Shown here in pieces: positions 34,588 through 46,466 of a stretch of DNA of 64,000 bases. The translations under genes were made by a program, and so were the position numbers. Positions within the stretch are counted from its first letter, which is position 1. Each line of letters begins with the position of its first letter. The notes under the pieces are model-generated. The model was not told where the DNA came from and searched no databases. It was given only the letters and a program-made list of their open reading frames with translations. Source of the stretch: Marsupella aquatica (taxonomy: Eukaryota; Marchantiophyta); assembly GCA_973895155.1 (NCBI GenBank), contig OZ316895.1, forward strand, positions 16,988,001 through 17,052,000, written 5' to 3'.

Positions 34588-37500
34588 ATGCAGCCTGTGA
34601 AAGGAAGATTGCAAGGGTTGTCACATTCTGTGAATCCTTATGAGGAGGCCCGAAATCGGAACATAGAGCATAATGTCAGAATTATGCGTGATCTAGGACT
34701 GGGGCCAGACTGCAAGCTGATGTGTGTGTTGATATGTCTATTGCAAATTTGATTCAGTAGATGGAGTTGTCAGGTTCATGTTCTGTTTTCATATTCCAGA
34801 TTGGTCTCATACTAGTATGGATCCTGTACATAAGTACTAGTGTTACGGTGTTGTAGATTCATTTTGCATGTATGTTTGATCTGCATTGGTGTATGTTGAT
34901 GATTGCTTTGTTCCTTAGAGGCCCAACCACACATGTACAACGAGAGAGAGGAAAGCCTGCTTTGGTGAAAGGTACTTCAACTGAAACATTGCCAAAGAGG
35001 AGGAGCTCTAGACTATCAGAAGTTACCAAGGTGAACATGGCAGAGTTTGGTGATGATGGCTATGGTTCTCCTTCTGAGTATGACACTGAGGATTCTGACA
35101 TTGGAGGGTCAGAACCAGAGAGTGCACAACAGGTAATGCTTGAACTTCATCATCCTAATAGGAAGGGATCCTTGTCCCTTTTTCAAATTATATGTTGATA
35201 TGCTTACGTTGTCCATGATGTAGGTACAGAAACAAAATCGTGGTCCTAAGAAGACTGGGCCTGGTGGAGGTGGGCTAGTGAGATGTTGGAAAGACCCAGA
35301 CACTGGACTCTTATATGAAAGTGAGTGGATTGTATTGTTCTACTTTTCAGGTGTGTTTGGAAGTTGATATTCTACTTGGAAATGAAATTAATTGAAGTGC
35401 TTTGGTGTTGTGTGTTTGTTTAGTGGTTCCATCAGCATCTGAAGGCAGATCAGGTCAATCTGATGTACTACATTCCAGAGGATCTTCAGGTAATACACAA
35501 TCTGCTCGTCATGCATATGCAAGTACATTTGCTCAACTTTTCAATCATGTACATATTTTTTGATTGAATGCATGTGTGTGCATTGCAGGAGGGGCCTCTG
35601 AGATGCGCAGGGAACGAAGGCATGCTAAGAAGCAGTTTGATAATACTGCCAAACAACGAAGGGATTGCGGAGAGGTGCCCAAACACATTAAAGTGAGTAT
35701 TGTACTTGTTTGTAGATTTAGACAAATCTGATCCTCTCTGTTGTTGTGTGTATAAAACTTGGACTCTGCATAAATTCCAGAGTTATGATCTGACATTGTC
35801 TGTGAAATGCAGATTTATGACAATGATATTGATGATTCTGATGGCAACAAACAATACTGGCTGGAGGAACTTCGTGGCAACGTACTCAGAGTCTTTGATG
35901 TATCAAAGCCAAAATGGACTGATCATCCACAAGTTCATACAACCACAGTGTGGAATAACATGGCAGCTGAGTGGGAGTATGTGGGTGGGGAATTTATTAA
36001 CACCAAATTCCAGAGTCATTGTCGTGGCATATTGAAGAGAGAGCGCCATAAAATGCATGTTTATTGGAAGAAAGTTTGCAATGAGGATCCAACCAAACCT
36101 GGGTCATCTGGTGTTGATCCAAAGAAATGGGCAGCTTTGGTATCTCATTTTACCAGTCCAGCATTGATATCTTTGAGTAAACATATGACTGATAAAAGAG
36201 CACGAGTGCAAGATACCTCTCACTTTGGAAGGGGAGGGCATGCTGCAGCAGCAAAGAGAATGGTAAATTGTCTATCATTTTCACTATCAATTCTGTCTTG
36301 TTTGTGAATCTTGATGAAAACAAACTCTGTGATTTCTCATTCATTGTGTGTTTGAACAGAAGCAGAAGAGAGGATCAAGCCCAGGTATATCTGACCTAAA
36401 AGAAAACCATGGTAGTCAGGGTTCATTGCCAAAGGTGACAATGAGCCCATCATTGGCAAGTGCAGAAGGTCAGACTGGTAGTTTTGTGGGAGCAAAGGTG
36501 AGCCCATCATTGGCAAGTGGGGAGGGTAAAAGTGCTAGCTTACTGGGGCAAGGAAACAGACATGGATCAGCTGTGAGTATTGTCATACCAATTTGATTTG
36601 TACATCATTCTCCATTTGACAGAGCCAGTGTTGTGTCGTTTGTAAGTTTGACAGTGAGACTGTTGTGTTGGTTTGTGGTTCATTTACAGACCCCACATTC
36701 AAAAGAAGAGATCACTGCCATTGGGGCTGTGAAATTGGATGTCGCTGAGTTGAAAGGCACTGTGAGGGAGTTGACAAACATGATGACTACGTGGATGGCA
36801 CATCACCCCAATAATGCACAAGTTCCAACAGTTGTGCCTAGTCACAGTAAGTTGACTACAACTACCAAACAAGGTAGTAGAAAGCGATCTCTTACTTTTT
36901 CAGGCGATAATGAAGGTAAAATTCTCTATCATGTATACACTGTCCATTCAATGTAATTATTGTGATGTGTATATGTCATTGCATGTTTATAATATTCTTG
37001 CATGTTTTTAGTGTGATTATATGTTGCTGGTGTATACATGTTTGTTTATGCATTTCTTTTGTGTGTGTTTTATGACAGCATCTTTAGGGGAGCCTCCTGT
37101 GTCGCAGGGAAGACCAACTGACACAGCTAACAGTACTCTAAAGCAAACTGAATTGGAAGTGAACCTTTTGCCATCTAAGTTGCCCAAAGAAGCCATTTCA
37201 GATGCCTTTCAGTTGCCAGAGGATAAGTCGACTCAGTTGACACCAGATGTAACCCCAGAATCATCTGAGTTGCCAAAAGAAACTCCCATTCCAAGTGAAC
37301 AGGATGACACTCCATCAACTAGAAAGGGAAAGAAGAAAAGGAAGAAAGGATCCTCAGCAAATGCATCACCTGCACAGAAGAAACCAATGCAGTCTCCTAA
37401 CCCCGTTGCAAAGGTAAATGTGTGTTTGATTTGAGTGTTCTTCTATCTTTCAATTTCTGTTTATTGCATTTTTAACAAAATGTGTTGTTCACAGTTTGCA

Positions 37501-37755
37501 AGAGGAGATTTGGTGAAGATGAAGAGCGTTGTGGACAATTCCATGATAGTGGCAGAAGGTGAGGTGACAGGGCTGCCAGGAGAAGATAAGTTTCATTGTG
37601 CAGATTTTGAAAGCCCTTTCTTGCGAGTGCGTGTGATTGAAGTGTTTGTAGATGTGGCATTGCCATTTGCCAATTCAGGGGAGAACCAGTCTAAATTATC
37701 TGATGTGAAAGGGATGAATGCCCTATGGAACTCTAGATTGCTTAAGAAGCAATAG
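34588..37755 (+). CDS. TNPA-like (transposase_24-type) DNA-binding protein, ten exons (699 aa)
   Basis: Exons: 34588-34721, 34919-35132, 35224-35320, 35424-35489, 35589-35692, 35813-36262, 36360-36572, 36690-36915, 37079-37413 and 37495-37755. Every junction is GT-AG with matching phase and no stop. The first donor (AT/GTGTGT) is the least certain. The start has YEEARNRNIEHNVRIMRDLG, typical of plant Ptta/En/Spm second proteins. The sixth exon holds the core: WNNMAAEWEYVG, FQSHCRGILKRERHKMHVYW, and DPKKWAALVSHFTSPALISL ending in a Gly-rich RGGHAAAAKRM. The C-terminal half is Ser/Pro-rich with a Lys block (KGKKKRKKG). In En/Spm the second protein binds subterminal motifs and brings the ends together. 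Here the likely sites are the AATGAC motifs. Confidence 0.85.
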
Positions 37756-38099
37756 AAATAGCACTCTATCAAGAAACAATAGACATGATACAATGACAAC
37801 TCTGTTTTTCTATAAACATGCAGAGTGATTGGTATGTCAGGTTGTAACAATTGACAATCTAATATTATTGATGTCAATGTAATTTTGTTTCATAAATTTG
37901 CATTGAGTTCAATATTTACCGTGAGACTTATGAAGGTATCTTGTATGAATATCAATTGGATTTGTGATATATATCGAATGTTTCTTTAAGTTTTCATTTA
38001 GCAACTCTATTGAATGGCTTTGTAATGTATGATTTTTGATTGACATCAAGTTTTATCTATCATGATCACTTAAATTTGAATTTCTCCAAATCATTGAAT

Positions 38100-38830
38100 A
38101 CTTCGTCTGAATGACTGGCTTGAATGACTGGCTTGAATGACTAAATGACTGGCTAGAATGACTGATGTAATGGTCATTATTCACAACTATCTTTGTGACC
38201 AATATGACTCAACTCTGGTCATTAAAGACATAGACTAAATGATTCAAAGAATGACATATACAATGACCTTTCTCATGGTCATTATAAACAAGTCCACTAT
38301 GACTCACTTTATGTCATTCAAGACATGTCATTAATGACTAATGTGTATCTTTACGTGTCTTCTCCCAATTGAACCACGTGTCTCAATATGACTTGTTTAT
38401 ACTATAGTCATTTTGGACACGTCCAAAATGACCCAAATATATTGCCAAATGGTGAATCCTCTTTGAACCACGTGTCACTATTTGATTTGTTATATAATGT
38501 ACGTCATTTTGGACAAGTCCAAAATGACCAATGTTATTTGTTTTTTTATTGCCATGTGTCGTTGTGTGATTGGGTACGGGGACCATCGACGGTCAACGGC
38601 AATTGACCGTCGATGGTGATTTGTGTCGTCATGTTGGACCGTTCAACATTTATGACCATATCATAAAAATGGTCATTTAGGATAGTATGAAATGACCACA
38701 TGTTTTTAGCGTCATTTGTCCAAAAGGACCGTGACCAAAATGTCCGTTGTGACGTGTCTGGAAAGACGAGAACAATTGCGTCATTGTTTTGTTAAAAAGA
38801 CCTGATTAATAGTCATTGTTTCGGTCATAA
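38100..38830. repeat. CACTA-1 3' subterminal motif region
   Basis: AATGAC and GTCATT motifs recur as at the 5' end. Two almost identical palindromes, GTCATTTTGGAC separated by 2 bp from its exact complement GTCCAAAATGAC, lie at 38407-38432 and 38503-38528. These are the strongest candidate protein-binding or hairpin sites. Confidence 0.85.
38582..38617. repeat. Perfect 15-bp stem hairpin
   Basis: ACCATCGACGGTCAA at 38582-38596 is exactly complementary to 38603-38617 with a 6-base loop (CGGCAA). It lies 235 bp inside the right end of CACTA-1 and contains no AATGAC motif. Confidence 0.9.
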
Positions 38831-38852
38831 AATACATTGTTTTCTACTAGTG
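38823..38852 (-). repeat. CACTA-1 right terminal inverted repeat
   Basis: Ends TTTTCTACTAGTG, complement of the left end with one mismatch in the outer 15 bp. ATA follows at 38853-38855 as the target duplication. Confidence 0.9.
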
Positions 38853-41489
38853 ATATTTACTTCTCCTAAAACTTGTAATGATTTTAATGCCATGTCAAGA
38901 TGTCTTAAAATGTATAGGCAGATTAGGTCAATGTGGTGTACTATGTACATTCCAGGTGTCTAGATGTCTTCAAATCTATGTATACTCTATGTATAGTGAG
39001 TGTTGTATCTAGCCATGTGTGCATGACGTAGTGATTGGGAAGTGGTATTTTAGGTTGGTCGTTGTTGGTGAGGCGATTGGAGATCCTGCTCACCTTGCTA
39101 ATCAGAGGACGTGAACAAAGGACATCACAACAAAAGCAACACTTATGGTGAGGCAGACTGGTTGCGCAGCCTTGAGTAACTATGTCAGATGTGGGATCCT
39201 TCCATCCTAGTCTGCATGGTACTTACAGTACCCTATTGTTGCTAGGAATAACTACAGCCGGCCTCTACTTGTTTCGATACCCTTCCCAACATCCTATGTA
39301 TTTGTGTCTCTCGAACACAACCCGCAATAAATTGAAGCAAGTACAATGCTTGCAGATACTGAAATTATGTTGTAGGGAAATCCAACTGTAGAATATGTTT
39401 TGTGTCATTGAAGATTAGTGTGCGTGGTATAGAGAAACACTTTGTGAAACTCTGCATTCTGATGTTAACATGATGAATGGTGCACACTAGTGAGGTTCTT
39501 GGATACACAAAAGAACATGAATGGAATGTGCGTATGAGTGTTATATATTGGTGCACACTAGTGAGGTCATTTTTAGTTGTATAAGGGGGTCTTCATTACT
39601 CATTCCAAGTTGAGATGAATGACTTATACAAACCCCACAAAGTATTTCTCTTAGACATTGAGGTGATCTTTGGTTTCTACGGAACCAAAGATTTTTAGCC
39701 ACTTAATGTGAGGGGGTACTCTGGTTGGCTATTAGGTGTTGTCACCTTTCTTGTAGTTTTATTGTCACTCGAGGTGCTGATTTAGATTAGTTAGGTGTAG
39801 TATGTTTGCCCATCATGGGTTTGATGGATTTTGGACCCAAGCTCTGTTTAGTTTGGTTACTCATTGGGCATTTAGTGATGTGTTGGTCTGGACTGGGTGT
39901 GAAGGCATGAGAATCCTTCCATCTTGTTTGAATTGGTTGCTAGACCCTGTGGCTTTAAATGCTCGTTGAATTTGTATAGTTGGGACTTTCACGTCCTCAG
40001 ACTCAAAGCCGTATATTAGTTTTTGCATTTTTAATGTGATAGATCCAAGAGATTTGTTTGCTCTCGTTCTGGTAGTTATTTGGTCTTTTGACTCTGGCCT
40101 CCTTGTTGGAGTTGACCTTTTGTGGTCTTGTTCTGTTTGCGCCCCCTTGCTGTGGGGTTTTGCGCCTTTATCTTGTCCTTTATCAATCATATTAAAAACC
40201 CTTTCAAGGAAGGTCCCATAACCATGCCTGGTCAATACTGGGAAATGTGATTCAACACAAACATAAGAGCATCATAAGAGTAGACTTAAGGGAATATCTT
40301 TATTTAAACATGAACCATGTCATTCATACCAAGAAATCAGAGATCATCTAGAGACACAATCATACATTCAAGTAGATGTAGTAGATGATGTAGGGTAAAT
40401 CTGGACTAACGTATATCCCATAGGGGTAGGTAGAGTTAAGGTCCAACCATATTACATAATGACACTTTGAATCATCCAAACTTTACAATTGAATCCTGGG
40501 TAGATGATACACTAGGATGAGTATACTAACAATGCAAGCAAAAATAAATAATTTTGGTCATATCATGAATTTTTTTCTTGATATCCTCCCAAACATAGTT
40601 TTTCCAATATTCACTTGTTGGGGCCGATTACCTGTAACTAGGGTCATTTTTAAGGGTTTTTTTATTTGCCAAGGTGGAAAATTTCCCAAGAAGGAGAAGA
40701 TGCTATGAACAATCCCTTATCTAATTCGACTAGATTTATTTATTGCCATTAGATATCCCTAGATTTAAGGATAACCATCAGGTGATGATATCTCTAGGTG
40801 GAAATTGGCGAAGCCAAGCCAAAAATCCGTGAGTATTTTAGGCAAGTAACTTTTGTAATTTGCCACCGAATATGTTGATGACAATGTCACATTTTGTTTT
40901 GTATTTACAAATATGTCCTGGTTTTGTATATGGACAACAAATTCACCAACATAACCAAGGAAACCATAGAATATGAAAGTGCGAATCTTTGAAAATACAA
41001 TAAAACAGTGCAAGAGTTATGAATCTGAACAGCTGTAGTGGCTATAAAACACTGGGAGAGTTGTGAATTTGTACCCCTTGGTGGCAATGTATTTAAAAGC
41101 TCTTTAAGCAAATCTAGGGTTCTCTAAGCAAACTATGCACAACCATGCCTCTCAGGGTTTTCGTAATTAAAGAGCAATGTATTTAAAAGCTCTTTAAAGC
41201 AAAACCAGCTCACTTGAGTTGAGACTTATAGGTCTAGAGAGCACAACCCTTGGTCCCTTCTGTGGGGTTTCACAGATTTCACTTTAAAACATTAAGAAAA
41301 AAAACCTGTTGAGGCAAAAGTGGTGAAAACCTGGGTGGAATTGGGCAAATTTTTGTTACTAAAAAAATGGTCATGCAATCTTAGAGTACGCCCCACAATC
41401 CCCTCAAGGGAATGGGTCACCTTACCCCATTACTGGAAGGTGCTGACAGAAGATTAGGCCCTTTCATTCACTCATGCCACCTTATCATT
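38853..41489. other. 2.6-kb spacer between the two CACTA elements
   Basis: No gene recognised. The stretch 40040-40205 is T-rich and ends in TTTATCAATCATATTAAAAA, which looks like a LINE 3' tail, but no target duplication was found. A segment containing GCAATGTATTTAAAAGCTC is duplicated at about 41085 and 41174. The antisense ORF at 39861-40235 has no recognisable domain. Confidence 0.45.
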
Positions 41490-41506
41490 CACTAGTACAT
41501 TTTTGG
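41490..41506 (+). repeat. CACTA-2 left terminal inverted repeat
   Basis: CACTAGTACATTTTTGG, a perfect 17-bp match to the complement of 56460-56476. ATT lies outside. Confidence 0.92.
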
Positions 41507-41534
41507 GGGTTTTCCAATACTCATTTTGAGCCAA

Positions 41535-41945
41535 ATGTGATCCGTCCGATGCTTTCAGCTTCGGACATTTTCCGAAGCATCCCGCATCGAAAGTTCCAAT
41601 ACAATAACCTTCGGACCTTTATTTCCCGATCCAAAATCCATCGCATACGTTATCCCATATGATATGTATCGGATATGGTCTGAAAATAAATACATCAGAC
41701 ATTTGTTTGTCATGTCTCAATATTTGTTTCGAACCTTCATGCATCAAAACATCATTGCGTCTCGGATTGTATCGGACTAGGACCGATACAGTCTACATCA
41801 GACAATTGTGTCCGTTGGTTTTTGTAACGCTTAATGGAACCGTAAGTATGGGCATCGGAAAATGTTTGTTGCTTATAGTATCGGATACCTAATCGTCAAA
41901 GGAGGATTTCCGATGCATATCCGATGGTTTTGTCATGGGATAGCC
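41535..41945. repeat. CACTA-2 left subterminal TCCGATG/CATCGGA motifs
   Basis: The core ATCGGA or TCCGAT recurs in both orientations about a dozen times (for example TCCGATGC, GCATCGGA, ATCGGACTAGGACCGAT). It matches the motif set at the right end and inside the element near the TNPA-like gene. Probable binding sites of the element's own TNPA-like protein. Confidence 0.8.
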
Positions 41946-42178
41946 AATGGGACATAAGTTTTCTAGGGGTTCTTAGCTATAGAAAGGGTATTCATTAGAG
42001 GATTAATTAGCGACATTTATATTATAACCAATAGATTTTGGGCATGCACTCACATACTATAACAATTATGAAATAAGTATAGAATGCTACTGCTTTTTAT
42101 ATTGCCGAGTAAAAAAAGAACTTGAAGGTACATGGTGGTTGGGGGCCTAACTACATACAAAATATGTTGCCTAGGTAG

Positions 42179-45100
42179 CTAGCTCGTGGAGGGGATGTTG
42201 TCACCTTCCACTACAACTACGTTGGGCCTCTCTTGGACTATGGACCGTGATCGAGGAATATAAGGCATGACAATGGACCATTCTGGGTCATCTGGATAGG
42301 GTAGGTAAAAGCATTGCTCAAGGTGATGTGGGAAGGCAAAGGGATCTGAGGACCTCCAATTGGAACTGATGACACTATTTGCGGAAGTCTTCAAACGAGT
42401 AAAACTGCATGGATCCTCTTCACATGTACGATTGTTGCCTACAAGATTCATCTTGAACCATTTGCACTTAAATACCACCTTCTCCAAAGTAGTATGTGCA
42501 TGGTACTTCACTGTTAGGATCTCATCAATCTTCCCATAATGGGCCACCGTGGAGCGGATGGGATTCATGTCTGACGTGCTACTTTGGGAATCCTGGGTGA
42601 ACCAACCCATCACCCCACAATCTTGAGTAGCTGCCTTCTTCTCATCCAATCGTTCCACACAAAATGTCTCCCCTTTGACCACATTGCTGTCCAAGTCATG
42701 ACTTTAAGTAGTAGACCATGAACCAAGGTACGAAGCTTATCTGTCACCTGCGGGTAGTGTAATATACTCTCTCCTATACCCACCAAGGCATCCACTTCTA
42801 ACAACTTTGACTTCATGTATGGGTGAAACTTGGGAAACAACCGTGGTCATTGACTGTTTTGTTTCTCCTCCTCATAAAATGTTGTCCACTCCCCTACAAC
42901 CTCTGGTGAGTTGTACAACATAAATGTTGTAAGCTGCAAACGCTTTGTCGAGCCAAGGAGGCACTCTCCTGTTGCCCCAATGAGTCTATCATCCTCATAG
43001 TCCGCCTCTCGTGCCGCCTCATCTATCCATCCTCTAGGAGCCTTTGGATCTAGTGTGGCAACTATGTTTGTACAATAAAACATACTCTCTGCTCCAGGAT
43101 GACGCTCTGCAATGCTGCCTTCCACCCTAGCCCGATTAGAGACATATGACTTCATCACCCCCATGTAACGCTCTACCCAATACATCCATCAACAATGTAC
43201 TGGGCCTGCAATTGCAACCTCGTGCACTAAATGTACAAGGAAATGAACCTGGCCATCAAAGAATGAGGGGGGAAGTGCCTTCTCCAACTTGCAAACAACC
43301 TCTACTCCAAATAGCTCCATCGCGGCAATGTCATCCTGCGGTACCTCCTTCTGACATATCCATCTCAAAAGCTTGCCCAATGACCAAAGAGCATCACAAA
43401 GTTCCTCACTACCCAATCCAATAATCGCAACTAGAATGACATGTTCTAATAACCGATGGAAATCATGTGTTTTCAAAAAAGATGGCCATTTTGGAGAATC
43501 TTCCCCCCAAATGCCTTACGAAGATTGGCACCATAACTTGTGGGAAATCTCATTGACCCAATACGTCTGCGAAACTCAATGCACTCTGCCCTAGTCAAAA
43601 CCCAAGGAGGATGGATGCTAGGGGGGTCACCAGGGGGGTCCAAAGATGGCCAAAAACCAAGAAGACCATGCATCCCCATCTCCTCACAACTTTCTCTCCA
43701 ATTGTAGTTCTTCTCCCCATATAGATGACGAATCAATGATCTTCCCACATTCCCCTCGATGTGCATGGGATCTAACAAGTGATTAATGGGCATCTCTGAC
43801 CAATATGGCAACTCTGACAATGCAGATAAACGGGTCATGCCACATCGGAGAAATTGTAATGGATCATCTGGGTCTTGAACTCTCTCCCATACCTCTCTCC
43901 AATATGCTGGATCCTTTGGCTGAGGTTGAGGACGGGTATCAGGTTGGCCCTCATCATTGTCATACAAGAAATGATCACTCCTCCAAGGATGATTTGCTGG
44001 AAGATATTTCGTATGACCAATGTAAACTATCTTATGCAAGGTAGTTGACTTGGGTCTTGCCACACCGCCCAAATCTGGTCCACACAAAGGGCAAGCTCAA
44101 TAGCCTGATGTTTGCAATCCAGAGACATACCCAAAGCCTTTCCCCAATCCATGCATAGACAAACAACCAATGAAATAAGGTTAGTAACTCATACTAAAAT
44201 TAATCAGGAATAATTAAAACTAAATGCATGGTAAAATTGAATGCATGGTAAACTAATTAAATGCAAAGTTAAATTAGGGCATTGAGGAAATAACATAGGG
44301 TATACCAGGCCATATCTGGTAAATCATGCATGGTCCACATAAGGATAGCCTTGAGGGTAAATGCGCGGGCTAAACCTCCTGTATGGGGACGTCCGTCATA
44401 ACAATCCACTCCTCTCCAAAGTTGCAAAAGCTCATCAATCAATGGTTGCAAGTAGATGTCAATCTTTTTTGCTTGCTTAGGACCAGGGATGATCATGGAG
44501 AGTAGTAAATGACCCTTCTTCATTGCCATCCATGGAGGGATATTGTAGTTTGTCAAAACTACTGGCCACAATGAATATGGTTTTGCTTTACCCGCCAATG
44601 CAAAAGGGTTGATACCATTGGCTGCCAACCCAAGTCGAACATGTCGTGGGTCAGTTCTGAACTCGCCCCATCTGCCCTCTACAAATCCATTGGTAGGAGA
44701 GTCAACCATCATCTGCATGGCAGTAGAGTCTGTACCCATATCAGAACGATTCTTTGAGTGCAATACCATGTACTCAGCCAACTCCGCACAACGGTAATGA
44801 TGTCGCAATTGAGGGATGAGAGGAAAATATCGCATAACCTTTTGAGGCACCTTCCCTGTCAACATGTCATCACGATACCGCGGCTTCTCACACTTAGGAC
44901 ATGTAGTTGCATTCTCATGCTCGCCTCTAAAAAGAATGCAATCATTGACACAGGCATGTATCACTTCATATTTGAGGCCAATAGACTTCAAAACTCTCTT
45001 AGCCTCCTTCCAAGAGCTTGGCATGGTGTTGCCTAGTGGCAAAATACGATCATGCAGGGTACGAAAAACATCATCCAAAAGAAGGTTGCTTGCCCCATGT

Positions 45101-45496
45101 CTTTGCTGCACATTCAGCAACAACATTATTGTTCAGAGCCTTGATAAGGGGCTCCCCTCAAATATGCGAGTACGAGCATGACGTTGAGACTCCTCCCAAT
45201 CCTTATTCTGGGACCCCTTAGAAGGATGTGGATGCGTCCTATTTTCATCGGTGAAACCCATGTCCTCCATACCAATGCCACCATCATCTCATAAAATTGG
45301 TCCATGAGCTCATCCATGGCCCTCTCCTCATCAAGATGGACTTGAGTAGGATTATCACCCTCAGGTTGTACCTCGTCCTCCTCCATCCCTCCATCATGCC
45401 CATGGTTGGCCACCATGGCCTCCACAATGTTTTGTCGCATTGCTCGTGATATGACACCAATATCAGGTTGTACATATTGGTTCTATCATACAACAT
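42179..45496 (-). pseudogene. TNP2-type CACTA transposase, multiply broken
   Basis: Reading leftwards, the usual TNP2 order is clear: LLLNVQQRHGASN, CILFRGEHENATTCPKC, a Transposase_21 core ending WTMHDLPDMAW at an intron donor near 44305, then ACPLCGPDLGG, LPYWSEMPINHLLDPMHIEGN, LKTHDFHRLL, HLVHEVAIAGPV, WVERYMGVMKSYVSNRARVEGS and a DUF4216-like end (VVFKCKWFKMN). Four in-frame TGA codons interrupt it: 45133-45135, 44097-44099, 43189-43191 and near 42848. Frameshifts are evident near 45290, at the six-G run 43503-43508 and near 42700. N-terminal Cys-rich exons probably lie at 51416-51646 and 50995-51277, across the nested block. It is related to, but clearly diverged from, the intact CACTA-1 transposase. 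Confidence 0.85.
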
Positions 45497-45620
45497 GAAT
45501 GCAATCTCATTAGCATATAAATCTCATTAACATCAATGTTAATCATGATGAATCTCATTAATCCAATGTAAGAAAGGAAAAATCATCCAATGTATTTATA
45601 TACATAAGTCCAAGATACTA

Positions 45621-46410
45621 TCATGGACGGCAACGTAGGGACATTTTTGGTGCATCCCACTCATACTCACACAATATCTCCTCACCGGCTCTAATCGTCC
45701 TAATGGCTACAGTCATGATATGGTCATCCATGTGTTTCACAAAATATGGATCTCTAGGAGGGCCAAAAATTTGGATCCACTCTACATTAGCCTCAAAATC
45801 TCTACCCCTACCTGTGGTACTATTGATGTACCCTGCTAAATTACCATTCTGAATAGGGTCACCATCAATCATCCTACAATGCCAGGGCCTAGTCAAAACT
45901 TCATCTAGGTCTGAATCCATCCTCAATGCATAAACCCCCCAACTTGGGTGCTGACGCAACAAAGTCTTCCAACTCTTTCCGTTATATACAGCCCCAATGT
46001 AAGGGAAAAGGTGCTCTCCATCATAGCCACGTCTCCATGGCTTTGGAGGGACCACAATGTCCTCCAAAGCATATAGACCATATCCTATATCAACATCAAT
46101 AGAGGATGCCTTCACTATCCAAGGCCGACCCCATATCTGAACTGGTTCATCAACAGGAATGTAATCTGGAAATTTGAAGAGACTAGGAAAAAAGTCCTTC
46201 CAAACATTGGCAGCCCTACCAGTGAGATAAGATAGTCCAAATCTGCCCTCAACGCAAATATAGTCTCCGTTTGCAGGTGGTCAATCACTACCTAACACCT
46301 CCTCCCGATTGTCTACCTAGTTCACCGGTTCATATTGCCATCTACGTCTACGAGACTGTGATGCCTAGCCAGGAATCACTAGGCCAGTTAGGTGGGGAAA
46401 ATGGAGGTGT
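45621..46410 (-). pseudogene. SET-domain (histone methyltransferase-like) ORF inside CACTA-2
   Basis: The leftward frame from about 46410 reads through a 5' part containing ANGDYICVEGRFGLSYL and YIPVDEPVQIWGRPW. It then has the SET signature blocks in order: DVDIGYGLYALEDI (opening GxG), FPYIGAVYNG, NLAGYINSTTG followed by EANVEWIQ (the position of the NHS-PN block) and VAIRTIRAGEEILCEYEW (the closing GEE-x-L-x-x-Y block). The usual NHSC is replaced by INSTTG, so activity is uncertain. Three in-frame stops occur near the N-terminus: CTA at 46365-46367, CTA at 46317-46319 and TCA at 46281-46283 on the + strand. The SET part itself is open to its stop at 45621, 125 bp before the TNP2 core exon. 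Whether it was a separate gene or shared N-terminal exons with TNP2 is unresolved. Confidence 0.65.
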
Positions 46411-46466
46411 ACCCTATAAACAAATTAGTATAGTAACAAAAACAAGGAAAATATAAACAATTAAGG

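Larger units (their letters stand above)
20397..38852 (+). mobile_element. CACTA-1: complete CACTA (En/Spm) DNA transposon, 18,456 bp
   Basis: The left end begins CACTAGAAGAAAACA at 20397. The right end, read on the opposite strand from 38852, begins CACTAGTAGAAAACA. About 24 of the first 30 bp match, including TTTATGACC at the inner end. ATA precedes the left end (20394-20396) and follows the right end (38853-38855), giving the 3-bp target duplication typical of the superfamily. Inside are intact models for a TNP2-type transposase and a TNPA-like protein in tandem on the + strand, plus an extra PHD-finger ORF. Both ends have AATGAC/GTCATT subterminal motifs. Intact ends, duplication and reading frames suggest recent insertion and possible autonomy. 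Confidence 0.93.

Noticed and set aside
39700-40210. A LINE 3' tail in the spacer between the CACTA elements
   Set aside because: The T-rich end with TTTATCAATCATATTAAAAA is suggestive, but no flanking duplication or coding remnant was found, so it is only mentioned in the spacer entry.
42179-46410. TGA codons in CACTA-2 as recoding, selenocysteine or RNA-edited stops
   Set aside because: They coincide with frameshifts and occur in a nuclear transposon. Stop-removing RNA editing in plants is organellar. C-to-T decay is simpler.
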